Below the pieces are notes generated by a model. That model searched no databases and was not told where the DNA came from. It saw only the letters and a program-made list of their open reading frames with translations. Made by a program: the position numbers and the translations under genes. From a virus: 30,383 nt of DNA. Each line of letters begins with the position of its first letter. The stretch's first letter is position 1. Of the stretch, positions 16,684-24,507 are shown one piece after another. The stretch lies in the IMG/VR virus record IMGVR_UViG_3300044492_000031, positions 1 through 30,383 of that record; one strand, 5' to 3'.

Positions 16684-19600
16684 TGTCGGTTTACCTTGCT
16701 CCAATTGTCCCAACTTCTGACAAGGCCGCTGAAACATCCATCGGCACCTACGCGACAATTAGAAATGAGACGGGGCCAACCGCAACGCCGGGAGCTACAA
16801 CCCGGCTTGGTCAGCGCGGTGTCGCTGGCCCATACGCTTGTGCTCAGTATTTTTTGACAATTGATACACGGGCAATCCCGGTAGGGACTAATGCTACATT
16901 AACTCTCAGTGCAACTGCCGCAAACGCAGCAAATGCGGATACCCTAGAAGTTCGTGAGGTTTCATCAGCAGCGAACCTGATAGCTGGCGATAGTCTTGCA
17001 TCGTTCCCTTTATTGGGCACAGCAGCGGGCCCAACCGCAACCGGCAGTTTCTCGATTCCCATCAATACGACTTCTATGTCGAGGAGCAGCGCGACCATCC
17101 TGCTGGTCCATTCACAAAAGCAGCGAACGGCAGTTGCTCCACCTTCTACGGATGGGATTACCATTTCCACAATGGCCGCAGCGGCGGCGAGCAGGCCACA
17201 GCTTGTCTTGGCCGGGCCGTGGTCCCTCGTTGGCGTAGGTGCCGTTGCTGAGACCGCCACCACAACGCTGACGTTGACCGAACCGGCGGGCGTCCAGGCC
17301 GGTGATCTGCTGGTGGCCTGTATCGCCGGTCGAGGTTTAAGCGCGACAAACGGAGTTTTGACCGCACCGCCTACTGGGTGGACGTTTGTCGGCAACAAAG
17401 GTCAAGGCAACACGTCGACGAACACCTCTGCACTTGCAGACGGTTGTATGTGCTATGCAATACGGGGAGCGTCAGCGCCGAGCTTGGTATTTAATCCAAC
17501 GTTCGCGAGTTTGGCTCTGGGACGGATTGTCGCTTATCGCGGCAACGCGCAGACTTCGCCGCTCGATGCTTCAACCACGGTTGCCACGGCCAGCGCCATC
17601 ACGGCAGTCAGCGTCACCGGCCTGACGACGACACAGGATGATGACCTCATCGTCGCCATGTGCGCTGGCGGGCAAGAAGCTGCGTGGTCGTCTTTCGGGG
17701 CGAATATTCCGGGGTTCCCCAGCGGTGCGACCGACACCACAACCGCGCCGAAGACGGATACATGGACCGAACGCGCCGACAGCAACACCGTTACTGGCGC
17801 TGACACGTCGCTGGCCATCTTCGATGCAGTCAAGGCGGCTGCTGGCGCAACAGGCAACCTGAGCGCCACTGCCTCGCTTGCTGCCGGTCATGTCGTTATC
17901 GCCGGGGCGTTCAAGCTCGCGCCGCCGTCAACGGCGGATGCGTGGAATGCCAACGACCTGTCGGCCGGTGTCACGCTTTCAAACAGTGACAAGACCGCCA
18001 CACATGCGGCGGGTGCCGTTTCTCACGTTAAATCAACATCGTATCAGACCACAGGGAAGTGCTATGTAGAGATATCGTTAACCACAGCCGCCCCAACTAC
18101 GGTTTTCGTTGGTATTTGTAAGAGCACTGCGGTTACATCCGCAGCGGTTATTACAAGTGCTAACAATGGAATACGCTATGCAAATGCTGGCGATGCCTAT
18201 GGTAACGCGGGCTATATAAATTCGATAGGGACATATACGTCTGGCGATATCATAAGCATTGCTGCGGACCTTGATAATGATCTGTTTTGGATAAGGAAGA
18301 ACAGCGGAAACTGGAACAACAGCGGCACCGCCAACCCGGCGACCGGCGTTGGCGGGATGAGTTCCGCGACAAGCGGCGCGCAGGCGGTCTTCATGTATAC
18401 GGACGCCGCCGGGGCGTTCAACGCCACCATTCGCACGGAAGCTGCCGAACTCACGCAGACCACACCGTCAGGGTTCCTGTCATGGATGGGCGAAGCGCTC
18501 ACCGTTGACCCCAACGTCACCGTCACGCCAACGGGCGTCAGCGCGGCAACAGCGGTAGGCACGGCCAGCGTCACCGCTGCGCAGAACGTCAGCATTGATG
18601 CCACGGGTGTTGCAGCAACCACGGCGCTGGGCACGGCCACGGCAAGCGTCAAGGTCAGCACCAGCGCCACCGGCCAGACGGCAGCCACGGCTCTGGGCAC
18701 ACCAACAGTCAGCGGCAAAGCCAACATCACGGGCACTGGCGTCAGCGCTAGCGCACAGGCGGGCACCGCCACGGCCACGGGCGTTACCAACGTCAGCACC
18801 ACACCTGCGGGCGTCAGCGCTGCAACGGCTGCGGGTGCGGTCACCGTCACCACCAGTACAGTTGTCAACGTCAGCGTCACACCAGCGGGCGTCAGCGCCG
18901 CCATGGCTCTAGGCACTGCCACGGCCACGGGCGTCACCAACGTCAGCACCACGCCTGCGAGCGTGGCCGCAGCCACAGCGCTGGGCACCGCTACGGCCAC
19001 CGGCAAGACCAACATCAGCACTACGCCTGCGAGCGTGGCGGCAGCCACGGCGCTAGGCACCGTCAGCGCCTCAGCTGGCGGCAGTGTCAGCACAACGCCA
19101 GCGGGCGTCAGCGCTGGCACGTCTCTAGGCACCGCCACGGCCACCGGCAAAACCAACATCAGCACCACGCCGAGCAGTGTCAGCGCGGCTACGGCGCTGG
19201 GCACCGCCACAGCCACGGGCGCTAGTGCACCCAACGGCTTCAGCCTTGACCCCGGTCTCAACTACGCAGTCTATGCCGAAATCAACAACAGCGATGTCGT
19301 ACGCATCAACACGGCTCCCCCGGATAACCCTGCCGGTTACGACAACTGGTACGGTGAAGACGCGGCTGTACCGGTCAACGTCACTGTCAGCCCAACCGGG
19401 GAGGCCGCTGGGGCTCTGCTGGGCGCGGTCACCGTCACGGGTGGCCTCAGTGCCAGCGTCACGCCAGCGGGCGTCAGCGCCGCTGGGGCTCTGGGCACGG
19501 TCACGGCCACGGCAGGCATCGGCATTGTTGACCAGATCATGGAGATCGGCGGCAAGACGCTGGCCAGTGCGGGTGATTGGCGGCCTCTGGACACTCTTGA

Positions 19601-22346
19601 CGCTGAGGTTGCTGTCACCAGCATCGTCAGCCAAGTTGGCTGCACGCGCACGTGGACCGCGCCCGGTGGCAAGATCGTTGCCAATGGTGCGCCGCTTGCA
19701 GACCACAACAAGGTGCTGTCAGTTGCTACGGCTCTGGGCACAATCAACGTCACCATCAAGTCAAGCGGCCTTGACGCTGACGGCAATGACCTTGCGGTGT
19801 CGTATTCAGCCTCAGACATAGCAGAGGTTGCCGCAGCGTACCGCAGACCGGAACTGGCGTTTGGTGACAATATCCTGTTGCGTACCGGCGACGGCCCGTA
19901 CAACCCGCTGCAAAACGTGGATATCTTCCGCGCCGCAGCTGAGGGTGCGATTGACGGTACATGGGTGCCGCCATCACTCTATAACCCCGACCAGCCTGAT
20001 CAAGGCTATGATCTGGATACCGGCAGCTTCATCACGATCACCAAGCACGCCGGTGCCAACCCGGTCGCCAGTAAAATCCGCATTCGCGGCAATGGCGGTA
20101 GCGTCCACGGCGGCGCGATGTACATCCGCGTCAAGGGTTTGAAAATCGTATTCACGCCGCTGACCACATTTGTCTACCCCGGCTCAACGGCATTCAACCT
20201 ATGCGGCCTTGTATGTGATCTGGGCGGTCACACGGTTGCTTTTGATGAAAATGATGTATCCAGCCAGTATGACGAAGCCCTTGCTGATGGGATGCAGCAG
20301 TATTCCGGCATTTATTCAGCTACCGGCCCGGCATGGATACAGGATAATGACATTCACCATGTCGCGTGCGGCATCTCGCTCGGTGCCGGTCTCGTAACGT
20401 CAAGGTCTACCGATACGGCAGTCGTAGGTAACAACCTTTATCATTGGTATGCCGATTGCATCGGAGTGAACCCAGCCGACCGTCAGCTAATTGCCTACAA
20501 CCACATCTACGACATACGCATCCATACGCCCGGACTGTTCGGACCCAACAACGATTTGCATCCTGACTGCTGTCAGTTTGCAAACGCATCTATGACCGCC
20601 ACCAACGTCCGGGTCATCGGCAATCGCCTCCAGCAGGGCGATTATGTGATCGACCCGGCGAACTCCAGCCACGGCGCGCAGGGCATCCCGTTTGGTGGCC
20701 CCAACCCGGCGACGTGGATCATTGGCTCGATCACCGACACAACGCTGACGGTCACTGATCGCGGCACTATTGCCAACAGCGGCGGGCGCGCGGTTGCCAT
20801 CACTGATGGCATGATGGTCTACGGTGCGGGCGTTGCGCCCGGCACGCAGATCGTGTTCCCGCTTCTGAGCGGCACGGCGACGGGCACCTTTACCGTTGCC
20901 GTCTCAATACCGCAGAACGTTGCCGCTGGGCCGCAGATGGCGATCCACGAAGTCCGTGACGCCGTGATCGCCGGCAACTTGGTCGTCATGGCCGAGCAGG
21001 CCAACCTGATCAACCCCGGTGGGTGGGTCAATGCAATCATCCGTAACAACACTGCCGTTCAAGACACGCAGGGCGCACTGGGCAACGGCACGATCTACCC
21101 GGTGAACCCAAGCGGACATGATATCCAGTATAATGTTGCCAACATGGTTGGCCCTGACGTTAACCAGATCGGCACAATAGTCAGGACACCATCAACAGGC
21201 TACGCGCAAAATAAGCTCGTATCACAAGCCAACTACGCAACCGTCTTCGCAGCCCCGGCCAGCGGCACTGCCGTCACCAACCTCGCAGAGCAATTTGACA
21301 TTCTGCCCGGCGTCACCACGCCCGGTGCCCCTGACATCATACCCGGTGCCAACTCAACCTACATTCAGCATGGTGAGCGCCTGCCCGGCCAGAAGTGGGA
21401 TCGCACGGGCCGCGAGCATTACTTCCCGTGGGAAGTCATCACCAACGTAAACGTCACGCCAGCAGGGGTCAGCGCGTCTGCCACAACCGGGGGAGTGAGC
21501 GTAGCAGTCGGCGGTGGGGTCAGCACACAGCCAACTGGATTGGCATTGACCGCCACTACCGGTACCGCTACGGCTACCGGCCAGCAGAACGTGTCAACAC
21601 CCGCCAGCGGCAACAGCGCTGCCACGCAGGTGGGGACACCATCTGTCAGTGTCAGCACGTCGGTGACGCCTAACGGCCTTACAGCAGCGTCTGCACTGGG
21701 TGCCGCCACGGCTCTGGGCAAGCAAACCGTAGCTGTGGCGGTCACCGGGGTCAGCGCCGCAGCGGCGTTGGGCGGGGCCAGCGCTTCAGCTGGCGGCAGC
21801 ATTAGCATCACACCAGCTGGCGTCACCGCCAGCGCGCAGGCAGGCACGCCAGCGGCCACCGCCAAGCAGAATGTCACTGTCACGCCTGTGGGCGTTGCTG
21901 CGGCCAGCCAGCTGGGTGTATCCACAGCCAGCGCCAAGATCAACATCAGCACCATGCCTGCGGGCACGGTGGTCACCACGGCGCTGGGCGCGGTCACCGT
22001 CACCGCCAAGATCAACGTCAACGTCATGCCGGTGGGCGTGGCGGCGGCCACGGCTCTGGGTGGGGCCAGCGTCTCAGCCGGTGGCAGCATCACGGCAGCA
22101 CCTGTGGCCGTCACGGCGCAGGCGCAGCTGGGCACGGTCACCGTCACCACCAAGCAGGCCGTCACTGTCACCCCTGCGGGCGTGTGGACCGCAGCGGTGA
22201 CCGGCACGGCCACGGCGGTGGGTACTACAGGTGGCATAGGTGTCTGGATGGGCACCGCATGGCAACAGAAACCGGTCAAGGTATGGACTGGCAGCGCATG
22301 GGCAACCAAGCCGCCCAAGACGTGGACTGGTAGCGCTTGGGTTTAA
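16683..22346 (+). CDS. Giant modular tail fibre/spike with beta-helix domain
   Basis: This encodes 1887 aa. Domains in order are: two beta-sandwich N-terminal modules (1-~175; ~176-418, with PPTGWTFVG and a repeated AGDLLVA/DDDLIVA pattern); a SPRY-like domain (~419-600); ten copies of a ~24-residue repeat (611-848); a unique 50-residue spacer; two more copies (899-945); a right-handed parallel beta-helix region (~946-1587, with short turns such as IQDNDIHHVACGISLG and NDLHPDCCQF); eleven more repeats (1588-1849); and a Trp-rich C-terminus with three GxAW units (1850-1887). The beta-helix suggests a polysaccharide-binding or depolymerising spike; Asp/His in DLHPD are candidate active-site residues. 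No enzymatic activity can be claimed from sequence alone. Confidence 0.82.
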   Translation: MSVYLAPIVPTSDKAAETSIGTYATIRNETGPTATPGATTRLGQRGVAGPYACAQYFLTIDTRAIPVGTNATLTLSATAANAANADTLEVREVSSAANLIAGDSLASFPLLGTAAGPTATGSFSIPINTTSMSRSSATILLVHSQKQRTAVAPPSTDGITISTMAAAAASRPQLVLAGPWSLVGVGAVAETATTTLTLTEPAGVQAGDLLVACIAGRGLSATNGVLTAPPTGWTFVGNKGQGNTSTNTSALADGCMCYAIRGASAPSLVFNPTFASLALGRIVAYRGNAQTSPLDASTTVATASAITAVSVTGLTTTQDDDLIVAMCAGGQEAAWSSFGANIPGFPSGATDTTTAPKTDTWTERADSNTVTGADTSLAIFDAVKAAAGATGNLSATASLAAGHVVIAGAFKLAPPSTADAWNANDLSAGVTLSNSDKTATHAAGAVSHVKSTSYQTTGKCYVEISLTTAAPTTVFVGICKSTAVTSAAVITSANNGIRYANAGDAYGNAGYINSIGTYTSGDIISIAADLDNDLFWIRKNSGNWNNSGTANPATGVGGMSSATSGAQAVFMYTDAAGAFNATIRTEAAELTQTTPSGFLSWMGEALTVDPNVTVTPTGVSAATAVGTASVTAAQNVSIDATGVAATTALGTATASVKVSTSATGQTAATALGTPTVSGKANITGTGVSASAQAGTATATGVTNVSTTPAGVSAATAAGAVTVTTSTVVNVSVTPAGVSAAMALGTATATGVTNVSTTPASVAAATALGTATATGKTNISTTPASVAAATALGTVSASAGGSVSTTPAGVSAGTSLGTATATGKTNISTTPSSVSAATALGTATATGASAPNGFSLDPGLNYAVYAEINNSDVVRINTAPPDNPAGYDNWYGEDAAVPVNVTVSPTGEAAGALLGAVTVTGGLSASVTPAGVSAAGALGTVTATAGIGIVDQIMEIGGKTLASAGDWRPLDTLDAEVAVTSIVSQVGCTRTWTAPGGKIVANGAPLADHNKVLSVATALGTINVTIKSSGLDADGNDLAVSYSASDIAEVAAAYRRPELAFGDNILLRTGDGPYNPLQNVDIFRAAAEGAIDGTWVPPSLYNPDQPDQGYDLDTGSFITITKHAGANPVASKIRIRGNGGSVHGGAMYIRVKGLKIVFTPLTTFVYPGSTAFNLCGLVCDLGGHTVAFDENDVSSQYDEALADGMQQYSGIYSATGPAWIQDNDIHHVACGISLGAGLVTSRSTDTAVVGNNLYHWYADCIGVNPADRQLIAYNHIYDIRIHTPGLFGPNNDLHPDCCQFANASMTATNVRVIGNRLQQGDYVIDPANSSHGAQGIPFGGPNPATWIIGSITDTTLTVTDRGTIANSGGRAVAITDGMMVYGAGVAPGTQIVFPLLSGTATGTFTVAVSIPQNVAAGPQMAIHEVRDAVIAGNLVVMAEQANLINPGGWVNAIIRNNTAVQDTQGALGNGTIYPVNPSGHDIQYNVANMVGPDVNQIGTIVRTPSTGYAQNKLVSQANYATVFAAPASGTAVTNLAEQFDILPGVTTPGAPDIIPGANSTYIQHGERLPGQKWDRTGREHYFPWEVITNVNVTPAGVSASATTGGVSVAVGGGVSTQPTGLALTATTGTATATGQQNVSTPASGNSAATQVGTPSVSVSTSVTPNGLTAASALGAATALGKQTVAVAVTGVSAAAALGGASASAGGSISITPAGVTASAQAGTPAATAKQNVTVTPVGVAAASQLGVSTASAKINISTMPAGTVVTTALGAVTVTAKINVNVMPVGVAAATALGGASVSAGGSITAAPVAVTAQAQLGTVTVTTKQAVTVTPAGVWTAAVTGTATAVGTTGGIGVWMGTAWQQKPVKVWTGSAWATKPPKTWTGSAWV
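18513..19226 (+). repeat. Tandem ~72-bp coding repeats, block 1 (ten copies)
   Basis: Ten in-frame copies encode the consensus N-V-S-T-T-P-A-G-V-S-A-A-T-A-L-G-T-A-T-A-T-G. Copies 6-10 are the most alike at DNA level, which points to recent unequal recombination. Two further copies lie at 19377-19517. Confidence 0.9.
21444..22229 (+). repeat. Tandem ~72-bp coding repeats, block 2 (eleven copies)
   Basis: Eleven in-frame copies of the same ~24-residue unit follow the beta-helix. They are more diverged than block 1 but keep the T-P-x-G-V and L-G core. They probably form a repetitive beta stalk. Confidence 0.88.
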
Positions 22347-22356
22347 GGAGAACGTG

Positions 22357-22584
22357 ATGACCCTTACTGGTCTGGTACTTGGTCTGCTCAACATAGCTCT
22401 GGTGGTGGCCATCATGATGCTGGTGGGGGCTGTCATCGTGTGGGGGCTGTCACTGATGGCCATGCCGGTGCCAGCTACGGTACAAAAGGGGTACATGGTG
22501 GTGGTGGGGCTGGTCGCCCTGTACATGGTTGCGGCACTGCTTTTTGGCATACCAACCATTCATGTGATCACTAGCGGCATTTAG
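22357..22584 (+). CDS. Small two-helix membrane protein (holin-like)
   Basis: This encodes 75 aa from the ATG at 22357, with AAGGAG at 22345-22350; reading the frame from 22240 would be an overlap artefact inside the fibre gene. Two hydrophobic helices (LVLGLLNIALVVAIMMLVGAVIVWGL, residues ~6-31, and MVVVGLVALYMVAALLFGI, ~47-65) flank a short loop. It ends in PTIHVITSGI. Small proteins of this type are common in phage late operons. It may be a second holin or antiholin, or a membrane protein unrelated to lysis; sequence alone does not decide. Confidence 0.6.
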   Translation: MTLTGLVLGLLNIALVVAIMMLVGAVIVWGLSLMAMPVPATVQKGYMVVVGLVALYMVAALLFGIPTIHVITSGI

Positions 22585-22590
22585 CGTGCC

Positions 22591-22625
22591 CGCTGGGGTG
22601 CCTAGCAGCCCCGCCAGCGCGTTTT
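22591..22625 (+). terminator. Possible rho-independent terminator after the late operon
   Basis: CGCTGG (22591-22596) pairs with CCAGCG (22614-22619), with further GG/CC pairing inside after a bulge, followed by CGTTTTG. It lies just after the two-helix membrane gene. Confidence 0.5.
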
Positions 22626-22700
22626 GTAGGGCTGGGTGGTGTCTGTGGCCGGGGCACCGCTCAGAAACGTCTGCACGGCCCGTCTGTGAGGTTTTGAGAA

Positions 22701-22898
22701 ATGTCTGAAAACGCAGCTACCGCGATACCAACTGATTTCTACACTGACCAAGGCTTCGTGAAGTCATGCGGCATGAGTTCACACCCGCGTCAGGGCGACA
22801 CCGTGGTGATCGACGGCAAGATGTATGAGGTGGTCAAGCTGGCGTGGGACTTTGACGTGGGCGGCATACCGCTGCTGGTGCGCATCAACGTCAAGTAA
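22701..22898 (+). CDS. Small hypothetical protein
   Basis: This encodes 65 aa from an ATG preceded by GAG/GAGAA. The sequence is beta-rich in the second half (GDTVVIDGKMYEVVKLAWDFDVGGIPLLVRINVK) and has one Cys. I do not recognise a family. It stands between two terminator-like hairpins and is the last plus-strand gene before a convergent block, so it may be a small independent unit; no promoter is obvious in the 116 bases before it. Confidence 0.5.
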   Translation: MSENAATAIPTDFYTDQGFVKSCGMSSHPRQGDTVVIDGKMYEVVKLAWDFDVGGIPLLVRINVK

Positions 22899-22903
22899 GG
22901 GGA

Positions 22904-22943
22904 GGGACGGCCTCTCGGGGGTTAACAAAAGGCCGTCCCCTTT
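22904..22943 (+). terminator. Terminator hairpin between convergent gene blocks
   Basis: A perfect 10-bp stem, GGGACGGCCT (22904-22913) with AGGCCGTCCC (22930-22939), has a 16-base loop and is followed by CTTT. It sits between the end of plus-strand genes and the end of a minus-strand gene. The T-run is weak on both strands, so bidirectional use is possible but not strongly supported. Confidence 0.7.
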
Positions 22944-22970
22944 CACAAGCTACCCATTAGGCGGGGGCAG

Positions 22971-23540
22971 TTAGGCAGCCGTGAAGGCGTTGGCACCCTT
23001 GCGGGCGCGGTGCTTTTTCTTGAGCAGGAACAACCCACCAAGCGCGGTGCCAAACAGCGGCAGCGCTGCCGGGATTGGCACGGCGCTGACCGCGATGTTG
23101 CCACCATAGCCAGAGGTGCCGCCGCCCTGCCCGGTGAACTGGGCGTAGTAGTTGCCCGCAGGCAGAATGGCAGCCCCGGCTACAAACTGGCACATAGAGC
23201 CGCAGGGTGCTGCCCCTTCAGGGCCGAACAGCAGCGCATCGTCGCTGGTGCCGAACAGATTGTCAACTCCAAAGTTGTATATCGACGCCGCGAAGTTGCT
23301 GATGAAGTCGGTGGCCTTGGGGTAGACGTTGGTGACGCTGGCAATGGTCAGAAAGTTCTGGGCATTGGCCAGCTGGAACAGATACTGATCGGTGAAGCTG
23401 GTGCCGCCCACCGAGTTCTTGAAAGCGCCTTGGGCACTGGTGGGGTTGACGCCAAGGTCATTGATAACGGCGGCCTTGCCGGGTGAAGCCGCAAACGCCA
23501 ACACGGCGGCTGCGGCCACAGTTACAAGATATTTGCGCAT
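22971..23540 (-). CDS. Secreted PEP-CTERM sorting-domain protein
   Basis: This encodes 189 aa from the ATG at 23540, with TGAGG eight bases upstream; frames extended further upstream would include terminator sequence. A signal peptide (MRKYLVTVAAAAVLAFAASPGKA, cleavage near 23) is followed by a beta-rich body with a Cys pair (APCGSMCQF). Residues 154-189 form a PEP-CTERM signal: VPIPAALPLFGT, a hydrophobic helix (ALGGLFLL) and a basic cluster (KKKHRAR), then a short tail. In the known pathway an exosortase (EpsH-like) recognises this signal and the protein ends on or outside the outer surface. No exosortase is in the window, so a host enzyme would be needed. The body function is unknown. Confidence 0.8.
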   Translation of the reverse strand: MRKYLVTVAAAAVLAFAASPGKAAVINDLGVNPTSAQGAFKNSVGGTSFTDQYLFQLANAQNFLTIASVTNVYPKATDFISNFAASIYNFGVDNLFGTSDDALLFGPEGAAPCGSMCQFVAGAAILPAGNYYAQFTGQGGGTSGYGGNIAVSAVPIPAALPLFGTALGGLFLLKKKHRARKGANAFTAA

Positions 23541-23576
23541 TAGGTTAACCTCATGAGTTGGTAGTTGCAGGGTAGA

Positions 23577-23615
23577 AAATAGGGCGGCCATTCTGGACAT
23601 AAAGGGGGCCGCCCT
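23577..23615 (-). terminator. Rho-independent terminator downstream of second PEP-CTERM gene
   Basis: A 9-bp perfect stem, AGGGCGGCC (23581-23589) with GGCCGCCCT (23607-23615), is followed on the minus strand by ATTTTC. It lies after the stop at 23634 and only about 40 bases before the start of the next minus-strand gene. Confidence 0.75.
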
Positions 23616-23633
23616 TACCTCACTACGGCCTGA

Positions 23634-24398
23634 TCAAGCCGTGGTGAGATTGGTGTTGCGGCGGGCGCGACTACGCGCCTTGGCCTTGAAAGCGCCCAGA
23701 CCGGCAATTGCCGTGCCAAACAGCCACAGGCCCGCAGGCAGCGGCACTGCATTGGGCTGCGCTACGAGAAAGAAGCTGTCAGGCCCGTCATTTGCGCCGC
23801 TGATGCGTGAGTAGAACAGCAGCTGGTCACCCACGTTGATGCCCGCCAGCGACGCGCCGGTCAGCAGGTAGTCAGCATAGCCGGTGCCGTTGTGGATAGA
23901 TGGCAGCTCCGTGCCACCCGGCCCCGGTGAGTATGACGCCAACACGGTGTGCGTGGTCAGGTCCAGAAAGAAGAAACTTTCCAGCGTCTGCGCCTTGTTG
24001 GTGTCGTTCATGTCAACACCAATGCTGAAGGTCAGGTTGGGGTCGTTCATGCCCAGCAGGTAGTTGCTCAGCGTGCCAAACGTGTAGGCCGTGCCGATGG
24101 TGTCACCGGCAAGATGATCCTTGAAGATGCCCGACGAAAAGAACGCCAGATCACTGGCATTGCCGGTGTTGCCAAAGTCATTGTAGCCGAAATTGGCAGG
24201 CTGCTGTGGCTGAGCGCCACCGCAGATGAGGCACGGCGCATCTTTGGGCTGATTGGCGGTTGGCGTCGGCGTTGCCTCAAGCTGCAAGGCAGTACCGCCA
24301 AGCGTCCAAGCCTGACCGCCGAGTGTCACGGTGGCTGCGTTGGCCGCACCCATGCCCAGCAGAAGCAACAGGGCTGCTGTCCCCAATATGGTTTTCAT
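23634..24398 (-). CDS. Secreted PEP-CTERM sorting-domain protein
   Basis: This encodes 254 aa with AAGGGG about 10 bases before the ATG. A signal peptide (MKTILGTAALLLLLGMGAANA, cleavage near 21) precedes a body with a CxxC (CLIC, ~56-59) and a Ser/Thr-rich beta pattern. The body resembles typical PEP-CTERM exported proteins in composition. Residues 218-254 are a clear PEP-CTERM signal: VPLPAGLWLFGT, hydrophobic AIAGLGAF, and the basic cluster KAKARSRARR, then NTNLTTA. Membership is well supported by the signal; the enzymatic or structural role is unknown. It is the neighbour of another PEP-CTERM gene in the same orientation, both downstream of an XRE regulator. Confidence 0.85.
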   Translation of the reverse strand: MKTILGTAALLLLLGMGAANAATVTLGGQAWTLGGTALQLEATPTPTANQPKDAPCLICGGAQPQQPANFGYNDFGNTGNASDLAFFSSGIFKDHLAGDTIGTAYTFGTLSNYLLGMNDPNLTFSIGVDMNDTNKAQTLESFFFLDLTTHTVLASYSPGPGGTELPSIHNGTGYADYLLTGASLAGINVGDQLLFYSRISGANDGPDSFFLVAQPNAVPLPAGLWLFGTAIAGLGAFKAKARSRARRNTNLTTA

Positions 24399-24507
24399 GC
24401 GTTTATCCCCTTAACTGGGCAGCACACTATGCCAGCCGCCCACATGGCCCATGCTAGAACTCGTAAAGCGTCACAGTACACCGTTAAAAATTAGGCGACT
24501 AGCGCTA

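Noticed and set aside
18212-19261. Long minus-strand ORF (349 codons) opposite the giant fibre
   Set aside because: It is the antisense of the tandem repeat block. It inherits its openness from the repeated GC-rich codons and encodes only low-complexity Val/Ala/Pro.
18513-22229. CRISPR-like array from regularly spaced repeats
   Set aside because: The repeats are contiguous and in frame within one protein. There are no unique spacers and the units encode a conserved peptide.
21419-22318. Long minus-strand ORF (299 codons)
   Set aside because: It is antisense to the second repeat block, with the same low-complexity pattern and no ribosome binding site.
22240-22356. Upstream extension of the 75-aa membrane protein inside the fibre gene
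   Set aside because: It overlaps the Trp-rich fibre C-terminus in another frame, and a strong AAGGAG marks the ATG at 22357.
23010-23486. Plus-strand ORF opposite the first PEP-CTERM gene
   Set aside because: The minus-strand product has a signal peptide and sorting signal; the plus-strand translation has no recognisable feature.
23949-24494. Plus-strand ORF opposite the second PEP-CTERM gene
   Set aside because: It is the shadow of a gene with a clear signal peptide and C-terminal signal.
24484-24507. Short hairpin with a T-run after the XRE gene as a terminator
   Set aside because: The stem is only about 3-5 bp and imperfect, so it is too weak to call.
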